This document shows positions 22,217-28,386 of a stretch of 31,723 nt of DNA, in pieces. The DNA is from Anaerolineales bacterium (GTDB taxonomy: Bacteria > Chloroflexota > Anaerolineae > Anaerolineales > Villigracilaceae): contig JADLCG010000339.1 in the NCBI GenBank assembly GCA_020847355.1, positions 1 to 31,723 on the forward strand, written 5' to 3'. Below the pieces are notes generated by a model. The model saw only the letters and a list, made by a program, of their open reading frames with translations. It was not told the origin of the DNA and searched no databases. Numbering within the stretch: the stretch's first letter is position 1; the number at the start of each line of letters is the position of its first letter. The position numbers and the translations under genes were made by a program.

Positions 22217-22459
22217 ATGAACGCAAAACTTGAAGAACAATTATTGAAAGAACACCGCCGCGATATTCAAAATGAACTAAAAGACATTCGCCTCGAAAAA
22301 GCGGCGCTTCGCGCAAAAACATTTCAGCCGAATCTATTTACACGGATGATGGAAAAACTTGGCGAATGGCTCATTCTTCACGGCGAAAAGTTGGTCAAGC
22401 AGTACGAATCTCCCGCGAGGCAGTGCAAGCCCGCCCGCCGTAAAAGCTACGCTCATTAA
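22217..22459 (+). CDS. Small charged helical protein in efflux operon
   Basis: An 80-residue protein starting two bases after the regulator stop, with AAGGAG about 9 nt upstream inside the regulator's last codons. It is strongly charged (EEQLLKEHRRDIQNELKDIRLEKAALR), likely one long helix or coiled coil in the first 40 residues, followed by a possibly amphipathic helix (MMEKLGEWLILHGEKL) and a basic tail. No family is recognised. Tight spacing between the regulator and the transporter argues that it is real and works with them. Confidence 0.7.
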   Translation: MNAKLEEQLLKEHRRDIQNELKDIRLEKAALRAKTFQPNLFTRMMEKLGEWLILHGEKLVKQYESPARQCKPARRKSYAH

Positions 22460-22472
22460 GCGGAGAACAAGA

Positions 22473-23711
22473 ATGTTCGCTAAAATAAAAAGTATTTATC
22501 GCGAATACCCAAAAGCTTTTTGGGTTTATAACATCATCGTCTTTATTGATCGGTTTGGCGGCTTCATGCTCTTTCCCTTTTTTGCGCCGTACCTCACCAA
22601 GAAATTTGACTTGAGCATGTCCACCGTTGGGATCATATTTGGCATATTCTCCGCCTCTGGTTTCATCGGCAATGTCCTCGGCGGCGCGCTAACAGATCGG
22701 GTTGGCCGTAAAGGCATTATCGTCTTCAGCCTCGCGCTTTCATCGCTCAGCGCTTTAGGGATGGGCTTTGCGCCGACAATTGATCTTTTTATCATTGCCG
22801 CAGTCATCGTGGGGACGCTCTCCAGCATTGGCGGACCCGCTCAAGAGGCGGTCGTGGCGGATTTACTTCCTGAAGGCAAGCGCGCCGAAGGGTACGGGAT
22901 TATTCGCGTGGTTTTCAATTTAGCGGTGATTATTTCTCCGGCGGTGGCCGGGGCGCTCATCGCAAAATCCTACACGCTTTTGTTTATCGTAGACGCCGTG
23001 ATTAGCGTCCTCGCCGCGGGCGTGGTGATCTTCTTCCTGCCGGAGACCAAGCCAATGGCGCAGGCTCACGCCAAACCAGAGAGCATGGCGCAAACTTTTG
23101 CAGGTTATGGGAAAGTCTTCAAAGATGTTCCATTCATCGCTTACATCGCCATGACTGCGCTCACCTGCATCATTTACATGAACTTCAACACAACGCTGGG
23201 CGTTTTTCTGCGCGATCAACATGGCATTCCAGAGATTGGCTACGGCTATCTCATCAGCATGAACGCCGTAATCGTGGCGCTTTTTCAATTTTGGGTGGCG
23301 CGTAAACTGGAAAAATACAGGCCGATGTTGATGGTCGCTTTGGGCGCAGGGCTGTACGGACTGGGCTTTGCCATGTATGGGTTCACGTCAACGTACTTCA
23401 TGTTTGCTGTGGCGATGATAATCATCACCATCGGAGAAATGACGGTCAGCCCATTTCATCAAGCGCTTGTGGCGAATTTTGCGCCAAAGGAGATGCGCGG
23501 TCGTTACATGGCGATTGCCGGACTCTCCTGGACGCTGGGGCTGGCAATCGGCCCATACATTGCAGGCGTGTTTTTAGATAGCCCCTCCCCCAACTGGTTA
23601 TGGTACGCCTGCGGTTTGCTGGGCATTGTTAACGTAATTGGCTACGTGGTTCTCGATAAGTTACATCATGCTCCTGCAGAGCTAGCCGCCGAAGCCGCCA
23701 CGGCGCATTAA
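22473..23711 (+). CDS. MFS transporter (efflux)
   Basis: A 412-residue protein when started at ATG 22473, which has CGGAGAA 6-7 nt upstream; the open frame continues back into the preceding gene but without a good start. Twelve hydrophobic helices form two halves. MFS motif A is present after TM2 (GGALTDRVGRKGI), and TM4-5 carries GGPAQEAVVADLLPEGKRAEGYG. The second half has MTVSPFHQALVANFAPKEMRGRYMA and TLGLAIGPYIAG. These match MdtH/multidrug-type MFS exporters. Position behind an ArsR-type regulator points to inducible efflux of the compound the regulator senses. The substrate is unknown. Confidence 0.9.
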   Translation: MFAKIKSIYREYPKAFWVYNIIVFIDRFGGFMLFPFFAPYLTKKFDLSMSTVGIIFGIFSASGFIGNVLGGALTDRVGRKGIIVFSLALSSLSALGMGFAPTIDLFIIAAVIVGTLSSIGGPAQEAVVADLLPEGKRAEGYGIIRVVFNLAVIISPAVAGALIAKSYTLLFIVDAVISVLAAGVVIFFLPETKPMAQAHAKPESMAQTFAGYGKVFKDVPFIAYIAMTALTCIIYMNFNTTLGVFLRDQHGIPEIGYGYLISMNAVIVALFQFWVARKLEKYRPMLMVALGAGLYGLGFAMYGFTSTYFMFAVAMIIITIGEMTVSPFHQALVANFAPKEMRGRYMAIAGLSWTLGLAIGPYIAGVFLDSPSPNWLWYACGLLGIVNVIGYVVLDKLHHAPAELAAEAATAH

Positions 23712-23730
23712 ATCGCTTTTTCCTCATTCT

Positions 23731-23762
23731 GGCTTGTCGCGTTCTACGCAAACGCGACAGCC
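23731..23762 (+). terminator. Hairpin after MFS gene
   Basis: TGTCGCGTT (23735-23743) pairs exactly with 23751-23759, extended by GGC/GCC with one bulge, 7-nt loop. No T run follows, so it may be a weak terminator or an mRNA-stabilising hairpin. Confidence 0.5.
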
Positions 23763-23824
23763 TTTACGCCCACCACCACTAACGAAAGCTATTGAGCAGT
23801 TAAATTTTTCAATGGAGATAAAAC

Positions 23825-24439
23825 ATGTTTAAACCTGAGTTTCTTCTCACTTCTCTTATCGTTGTGCTAATTCCCGGAACTGGCGCGGTTTACACAATTA
23901 CGACTGGAATTACCCTCAAGTGGAAAGCCAGTATTGCCGCCGCTATTGGATGTACGCTTGGAATTATTCCTCATATCTTAGCGAGCATTCTAGGTTTGTC
24001 AGCGATTCTTAATATGAGCGCGCAGGTTTTTTCAGCGCTGAAACTGGCTGGCTCTGCATATTTACTTTATCTCGCGTGGAATATGTGGCGCGAAGCAGGA
24101 AAACTGGAACTCAACAAGAAAAACTCAGAAACCAACATTTCACAAATAATATTAAAAGCAATTGCAATAAATTTGCTCAACCCTAAATTAACGATTTTCT
24201 TCTTTGCTTTTTTGCCGCTTTTTGTCCCTGAAAACTCCTCATCTCCTACATTGGAAATGATAATATTAAGTGTCGTCTTCATGGGTATTACACTATTAGT
24301 ATTTGCGCTGTATGGAATTTTATCAAGCGGAATTAGTGCGTATTTGATAAATTCATCGAAGGCAGTTAAGCGAATGCAACAAGCATTTGCAATAACGCTT
24401 GCTGGATTTGCAGTTCAATTGGCAGTGAGCGAAAAATAA
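23825..24439 (+). CDS. LysE/RhtB-family amino-acid exporter
   Basis: A 204-residue membrane protein of family length with about six TM helices. Landmarks are LIVVLIPGTGAVYTITTGI near the N-terminus, ALKLAGSAYLLYLAWNMWRE at TM3, and KAIAINLLNPKLTIFFFAFLP, the conserved 'NPK...F' segment. LysE-type proteins export lysine, threonine, homoserine lactones or related compounds; the substrate is not deducible. GGAGA lies about 8 nt before the ATG. Base composition is more AT-rich than most genes to the left, and it borders the accessory stretch to the right. Confidence 0.9.
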   Translation: MFKPEFLLTSLIVVLIPGTGAVYTITTGITLKWKASIAAAIGCTLGIIPHILASILGLSAILNMSAQVFSALKLAGSAYLLYLAWNMWREAGKLELNKKNSETNISQIILKAIAINLLNPKLTIFFFAFLPLFVPENSSSPTLEMIILSVVFMGITLLVFALYGILSSGISAYLINSSKAVKRMQQAFAITLAGFAVQLAVSEK

Positions 24440-24537
24440 ACAAGTTCAAAACCGTCTTGCAAAACCTGCCCAACAAAGCGTTCTAAGAAACAAAACAAGT
24501 TTATTTGCAAAGAGAAATCTGCTAACGAGTTAATCGC

Positions 24538-24574
24538 AAAAAGGCGTCCGCCAGTTTCCAAAACCGACGCCTTT
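24538..24574 (+). terminator. Hairpin downstream of LysE gene
   Basis: AAAGGCGTC (24540-24548) and GACGCCTTT (24566-24574) pair over 9 bp with a 17-nt loop, A-rich on the left, no long T run on the right. It is a plausible terminator in the 100 nt after the exporter gene, more convincing in the reverse sense. Confidence 0.5.
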
Positions 24575-24599
24575 CCGCTTGTCTCGATTTTTTTAGGGC

Positions 24600-24806
24600 A
24601 GACCCGATCACTTAAGGGAGAGAGGGGGGAGCTTTCTAATCGGGATCATCGCGCCAAGACGCGACGCCACCAGTGGATATATCATCTTGATCGACAACCA
24701 CGGTGCAACTCAGGGCTACGACAAGTGCGCGTCTCCATTGCTAGGGCAATCGCATTTGAGAAAAATCACGCCTCGGTGCGGGCTTAGCCCCGCAGGCGCT
24801 TTTTTA
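24600..24806 (+). ncRNA. Candidate structured RNA with intrinsic terminator (unassigned)
   Basis: No open frame covers this stretch, but it holds ordered local stems: CCCGAT/ATCGGG (24603-24608, 24639-24644), TCGCG/CGCGA (24649-24653, 24660-24664), ATTGC/GCAAT with a 4-nt loop (24737-24750), then a strong G/C stem (CGCC...TGCGGG, 6-nt loop, CCCGCA-GGCG) ending in T6 near 24800-24805. That last element is a textbook intrinsic terminator with no upstream coding gene to terminate. I cannot match it to tmRNA, RNase P, SRP RNA or a known riboswitch. The 5' end is a guess and no good promoter is visible. Confidence 0.35.
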
Positions 24807-25210
24807 TGCTGAGGCAGGGGGTATCCCGCCGATTTTCGCGACAAACTGTTCTAATGCAATTACCCTGCTCCACTGCTTTGTTCGGCTGGTCAGTCTGCCA
24901 TTTGCAGTATACTCCTATTGCACCGCTGTTTCTTTGGTGAAACATGATGGCTCGCTATCATACGAGGGCGTAGCGGACCAGCTTCGTCACCTGCCCGCCT
25001 AATAGGTTTTGGGCATAATTCCGTTACCTTATCATGATCATGTCGCTTTTTCGTTCCGCTGTGCCGCTCACGCTAGCCGTTGGGCTTCTAATTCAATTTC
25101 ATAAGGAAGCAAGACCCCTCCTTGCAAAATAAAGCCTTAAAACCTGCCTATTATTGGTGTAAAATAAATTCAGGTTATCCGCTTTTAGTGAATAACGGAG
25201 TAAAAAAGCC
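24807..25210. other. Non-coding, structure-rich gap of about 400 bp
   Basis: No convincing gene on either strand. It contains small inverted repeats (CTCG/CGAG around 24950-24967, GTTTC/GAAAC around 24927-24942, GCAAG/CTTGC at 25109-25125) and a GTTGGGC heptamer at 25079-25085. Read on the minus strand it yields only short frames broken by stops. Together with 24600-24806 it may be one unit, such as the non-coding part of a decayed mobile element. CGGAG near 25196-25200 is the ribosome-binding site of the next gene. Confidence 0.45.
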
Positions 25211-25423
25211 ATGACACTTGATGAGAAAATTCACCAATACATACAAAAACTTCCGCTTTCATATCAGGAAGAATTGTTCGATTTTGTTCAGTATTTACTT
25301 ATAAAGGCTGAACAACAAGAAAAGCAAGACTGGGCTTCTTTATCATTATCATCAGCAATGCGAGATATGGAAGATGAATCTGCTTTGTATAGCATTTCAG
25401 ATATTCGGGTGAGTTTTGCATGA
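25211..25423 (+). CDS. DUF2281/VapB-type antitoxin-like protein
   Basis: A 70-residue protein starting MTLDEKIHQYIQKLPLSYQEELFDFVQYLL, with a C-terminal WASLSLSSAMRDMEDES and YSISDIR. The 'LP...qeEvldFv.fLl' start and 'Sl.sAMRdMEDE' block are characteristic of DUF2281-type antitoxins, which pair with PemK/MazF or PIN toxins. Such antitoxins bind and neutralise the toxin through the C-terminal segment. CGGAG lies about 10 nt before the ATG. Its stop overlaps the ATG of the toxin remnant (ATGA, 25420-25423), the usual arrangement of toxin-antitoxin operons. With the toxin broken it may be an orphan. Confidence 0.82.
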   Translation: MTLDEKIHQYIQKLPLSYQEELFDFVQYLLIKAEQQEKQDWASLSLSSAMRDMEDESALYSISDIRVSFA

Positions 25424-25613
25424 AAAAATCGGGACGAGTTGTTGTCTTTCGATTTCCTCAAACTGACCTTGAAGAAGGTAAATTACGTCCCGCCCTTTTA
25501 TTGGGTTAGCAGTTGCGTCAGGCGAAATTCTCCTTGGCGCAATTGGTGAAATTTCAGGTGAACGCTTAAGCCGTGTCAGAAAAAATTTATCCAATTGGTT
25601 ATCTGAAAAATAA
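25420..25613 (+). pseudogene. PemK/MazF-family toxin with internal deletion and frameshift
   Basis: ATG 25420 gives 29 residues (MKKSGRVVVFRFPQTDLEEG, then KLRPALLLG) and stops at TAG 25507. This is the classic PemK/MazF start ('rGdvvl.pFpftdlsg.KLRPALvL'). In another frame, 25509-25613 encodes AVASGEILLGAIGEISGERL and SRVRKNLSNWL, the typical C-terminus of the same family. The roughly 50 residues normally between them, which include core RNase-site residues, are missing, and the join shifts frame. The toxin is therefore almost certainly dead. It overlaps the antitoxin by 4 nt. The intact family cleaves mRNA or other RNA. Confidence 0.8.
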
Positions 25614-25621
25614 AACGGGGT

Positions 25622-25634
25622 CTACCGATGAACA
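25622..25634 (+). repeat. 13-mer CTACCGATGAACA, copy 1
   Basis: CTACCGATGAACA begins 9 nt after the last codon of the toxin remnant. An identical copy lies at 26996-27008, at nearly the same distance behind the next gene. Confidence 0.6.
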
Positions 25635-25806
25635 ACAACAAAGCGCGCACTTAACGGGTGAGATTGCGGCCTTCGGCGGCGTGCGCCATTTTCAGGCATT
25701 TTTCTAGCTTCTATTTTTTTCTACACCCAAGCAGAATCCCAGCCCGCCCCCCCGCAAGTAACGCAAACCGTTGGGCGGCAACTTCGCAGAATAAACAAGG
25801 AGAAAA

Positions 25807-26988
25807 ATGGCAAACGTTCCTGTTGAAAATATCGCTATCTTTGTAGGGATTATCATTCTATTAGTTTTATTCTTGCTTTTTGTTTTTATTGTTGTGCTTT
25901 TCTTTCAACTCCGAAAACTTCAAAGCAACAAAAGTGACCCTTCAGAAATTGCGCCCCAAATCGCTGTGTTAGGCGAAAAACTATCTCACATTGAGCCAGT
26001 TACACAAGCAGTGAATTCCATGCAGTCTGAGATTCGGGGATTAACGGAGAGAATTGTTTCGGTAGAAAAAAATCAAGACATTGCCAATCGAGGTATCGGA
26101 AATTTTGCGACAAACGCTTTATCTTCAATGACAGAACTCAAAACGCTTACAACGAGTCTGTCCGAAGCAACTGGAGCAATGCGAAGCGAGTTATCGAATA
26201 CCAAAAACGATCTAACAGAACTTCACGCTCACGTAAAATCAAAGCAAGAAGTTGAGCGACAAACAGCAGATTCGATTCGCAGGCTGGAAACCATCATTGC
26301 AGGCACGCAAACTAAAGGCTCGGCAGGCGAGAATGTTTTGGAAGTAGTTTTCTCCAGACTTCCAATTGAATGGCAAGTTCGAGATTTTAGAATTGGCGGA
26401 AAATCTGTTGAGTTTGCACTTCGATTACCAAACAATTTGATTATGCCAATTGATAGCAAATGGGCGGCTACAAATCTGCTTGAACAATTTATCAATTCCG
26501 ACGATATTCAAGAACAACAAAGACTAAAGAAGGATATTGAAAATGCAGTTTTGGCAAAAGCAAAAGAAGTTAGAAAGTATCTTGACCCCAGCGTCACGGT
26601 AAATTTTGGCGTCGCCGTTGTGCCAGACGCAGTTTATGACTTATGTGCAGGCATCCAGTCAGAGACTTTTCAACACAACATTGTCCTTGTAAGTTACAGT
26701 ATGTTTGTGCCTTATCTGCTTTTAGTTTTCCAAACTACATTGAAAAATAGCCAAAATGTAGATTTACAGAAATTAGACGCATATTTACAGACTGCCCAAG
26801 AAAGCATTACCAATTTACAGGATGAGCTAGATGGACGATTTTCAAAGGCTATCACGATGATGAATAATTCACGGGATGATATGCGGGCAGTTTTAGGTAA
26901 GTTGAGCGGTAGCCTTACAGGTTTACAAATTGGCGCAAGTTCTGCGCCTTCATTGTCAGAGCCAACAGAAAAAGCGATTGAACGCTAA
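25807..26988 (+). CDS. rmuC: RmuC-family DNA recombination protein
   Basis: A 393-residue protein. A single TM helix (about 7-34) is followed by a long coiled coil (about 35-160) with repeated Ser/Glu/Leu heptads. The RmuC catalytic-like domain follows: GTQTKGSAGENVLEVVFSRL, where the family has G-x-w-GE..L, then IGGKSVEFALRLPNNLIMPI and DSKWAATNLLEQF, and later YDLCAGIQ and VLVSYSMFVPYLLLVF. RmuC proteins limit inversions and are predicted nucleases of the PD-(D/E)xK type. The E and DSK motifs are kept, though the sequence diverges from chromosomal RmuC in places (RP-D replaced by KSVEF). AAGGAG lies about 6-8 nt before the ATG. AT-rich composition and its place behind the toxin remnant suggest acquisition, perhaps linked to phage defence. 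Confidence 0.82.
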   Translation: MANVPVENIAIFVGIIILLVLFLLFVFIVVLFFQLRKLQSNKSDPSEIAPQIAVLGEKLSHIEPVTQAVNSMQSEIRGLTERIVSVEKNQDIANRGIGNFATNALSSMTELKTLTTSLSEATGAMRSELSNTKNDLTELHAHVKSKQEVERQTADSIRRLETIIAGTQTKGSAGENVLEVVFSRLPIEWQVRDFRIGGKSVEFALRLPNNLIMPIDSKWAATNLLEQFINSDDIQEQQRLKKDIENAVLAKAKEVRKYLDPSVTVNFGVAVVPDAVYDLCAGIQSETFQHNIVLVSYSMFVPYLLLVFQTTLKNSQNVDLQKLDAYLQTAQESITNLQDELDGRFSKAITMMNNSRDDMRAVLGKLSGSLTGLQIGASSAPSLSEPTEKAIER

Positions 26989-26995
26989 AAACCGA

Positions 26996-27008
26996 CTACC
27001 GATGAACA
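26996..27008 (+). repeat. 13-mer CTACCGATGAACA, copy 2
   Basis: Identical to 25622-25634, starting 8 nt after the rmuC stop. It continues into a partial tandem copy (ACCGATGAACA again at about 27006-27018). Confidence 0.6.
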
Positions 27009-27204
27009 CCGATGAACAGCAGTGTCAAGGGGCGCGGGGTTATGATAAGTCTGCCTACGTCAACAACGCACCAGTCAACTTCAGCGACTCGAGCAGTACA
27101 ATCGCAAAATATGATGGAGCTTACCCTGAGCGTGTCAAAGTATCCGCGTCCAGAAATAATTTCTAATAGCGAAGATTAAGATAACAGCGTTTACAGGAGC
27201 AGAT

Positions 27205-28026
27205 ATGAAAATTCTAATTGCGGCAGACATGGAAGGCATAACCGGAGTTGTAGATTGGAGTCAGGTGATGCCCGGAAGCGCCGATTATCCCCGCTTTCGC
27301 AAGTTGATGACCGGCGACGTGAACGCCGCAGTGCGCGGCGCTTATAGTGGCGGGGCGAGTTCCGTCGTCGTGACCGATGGTCACGATAGCGGGAGAAATA
27401 TACTCATCGAAGAATTAGATTCGCGCGCTACGCTCAATAGCGGCACACCCAGTCCGCTTTCCATGGTACAAGGCGTAGAGGGCGCGCAAGGCGTGATTTA
27501 CATTGGCTATCATGCGCGGATGGGCGCGATCAATGGCACTCTCGATCACACTTGGTCTGATGAAAGAGTTTCCGGCTTATGGATCAACGACCGCGCATTT
27601 GGCGAAGCCGGTTTAAACGGCGCGGTCTGCGGTTGGTTTGATGCGCCAATTATCATGGCGAGCGGCGACCAAACGCTCTGCGCCGAGGTCAAAGATTTTT
27701 TCGGCGAGAAAATCGAAACGGCGCAGGTCAAAACGGCAACGGGAAGAATGTCCGCCGAATGCGCGCCGCCGGAGCAAACTAGTCAAATCATCGAAGAAGC
27801 CGCCAAGCGCGCCGTAATCAACTTACGGAGCGACAGGGCGCCGAAGCCCTTCAAAGTTTCCGTCCCAATTAAATTAGACCTTGAATTTGTGCAATCCGAA
27901 ATGGCGGATAAAGCCAGCTTAATGCCGGGCGCCAAACGCGCGCATGATCGCCACGTGGAATTTACCTCCGACAATATCGTGACTGTTTACCAAGCGTTTC
28001 GCACAATGGTCACGCTGGCGCGATGA
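27205..28026 (+). CDS. dppA: M55-family D-aminopeptidase (DppA-like)
   Basis: A 273-residue protein of full DppA length. The zinc-ligand set of the family is recognisable: D8-x-E10 in AADMEGITG, H60 in VTDGHDSGRN, H103 in YIGYHARMG and E134 in FGEAGLNG; H115 (LDHTW) stands at the catalytic position. DppA-type enzymes release N-terminal D-amino acids from D-Ala-D-Ala and similar peptides and assemble into decamers. There is no signal peptide, so it is cytoplasmic. AGGAGC lies about 7 nt before the ATG. Its stop overlaps the next small gene (ATGA), so the two are coupled. It marks the return from the AT-rich stretch to core-like composition. Confidence 0.93.
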   Translation: MKILIAADMEGITGVVDWSQVMPGSADYPRFRKLMTGDVNAAVRGAYSGGASSVVVTDGHDSGRNILIEELDSRATLNSGTPSPLSMVQGVEGAQGVIYIGYHARMGAINGTLDHTWSDERVSGLWINDRAFGEAGLNGAVCGWFDAPIIMASGDQTLCAEVKDFFGEKIETAQVKTATGRMSAECAPPEQTSQIIEEAAKRAVINLRSDRAPKPFKVSVPIKLDLEFVQSEMADKASLMPGAKRAHDRHVEFTSDNIVTVYQAFRTMVTLAR

Positions 28027-28250
28027 AGCACAATGAAGATCAAATCCAAATCGGCGACTCGGTCAAAATTCGGCTGGACGAAAAATTTGGCGAGCAAGCC
28101 GGTTGGTACGAAGGAGTTGTAACTCGCATCGAACCATATTCCACGCATCGTAGTTTTTATTGGATAGAATTATCTTTGGCGGCGCAGGCGCTTCTAAAAA
28201 TTAGGGAAATCTCGGTTTTCAACCCTAATAATTTACAAAAACTAAAGTGA
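28023..28250 (+). CDS. Small SH3-like protein coupled to D-aminopeptidase
   Basis: A 75-residue protein whose ATG overlaps the D-aminopeptidase stop by four bases. The pattern IQIGDSVKIRLDEKFGEQAGWYEGVVTRIEPY is that of a small beta barrel (SH3/KOW-like: 'GD.V.I......g..G.V..I'), then SFYWIELS and a final basic helix. No named family is recognised. It may be a nucleic-acid- or partner-binding accessory of the peptidase, but nothing in the sequence settles this. Confidence 0.7.
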   Translation: MKHNEDQIQIGDSVKIRLDEKFGEQAGWYEGVVTRIEPYSTHRSFYWIELSLAAQALLKIREISVFNPNNLQKLK

Positions 28251-28373
28251 GTTGCATTCAAGTCTTTTTTGCCGCCGATTTTCAAACCAAATTGCCGAAT
28301 GCCGGCAAGGGCGCGTTTCAACTTTAGAAACTCTTATCATTATTTAGCAAGGCTTATCTTCACTATCTGCCTG

Positions 28374-28379
28374 TATAAT
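28374..28379 (+). promoter_or_regulatory. -10 element of histidine kinase operon (leaderless)
   Basis: A perfect TATAAT ends 7 nt before ATG 28387 with no Shine-Dalgarno between them; the transcript should start at the initiation codon. No good -35 is seen. Confidence 0.55.
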
Positions 28380-28386
28380 TGACCCG

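Noticed and set aside
26930..27166. 78-codon frame overlapping the rmuC 3' end and the following spacer
   Set aside because: No ribosome-binding site, out of frame with rmuC and low-complexity translation; judged non-coding.
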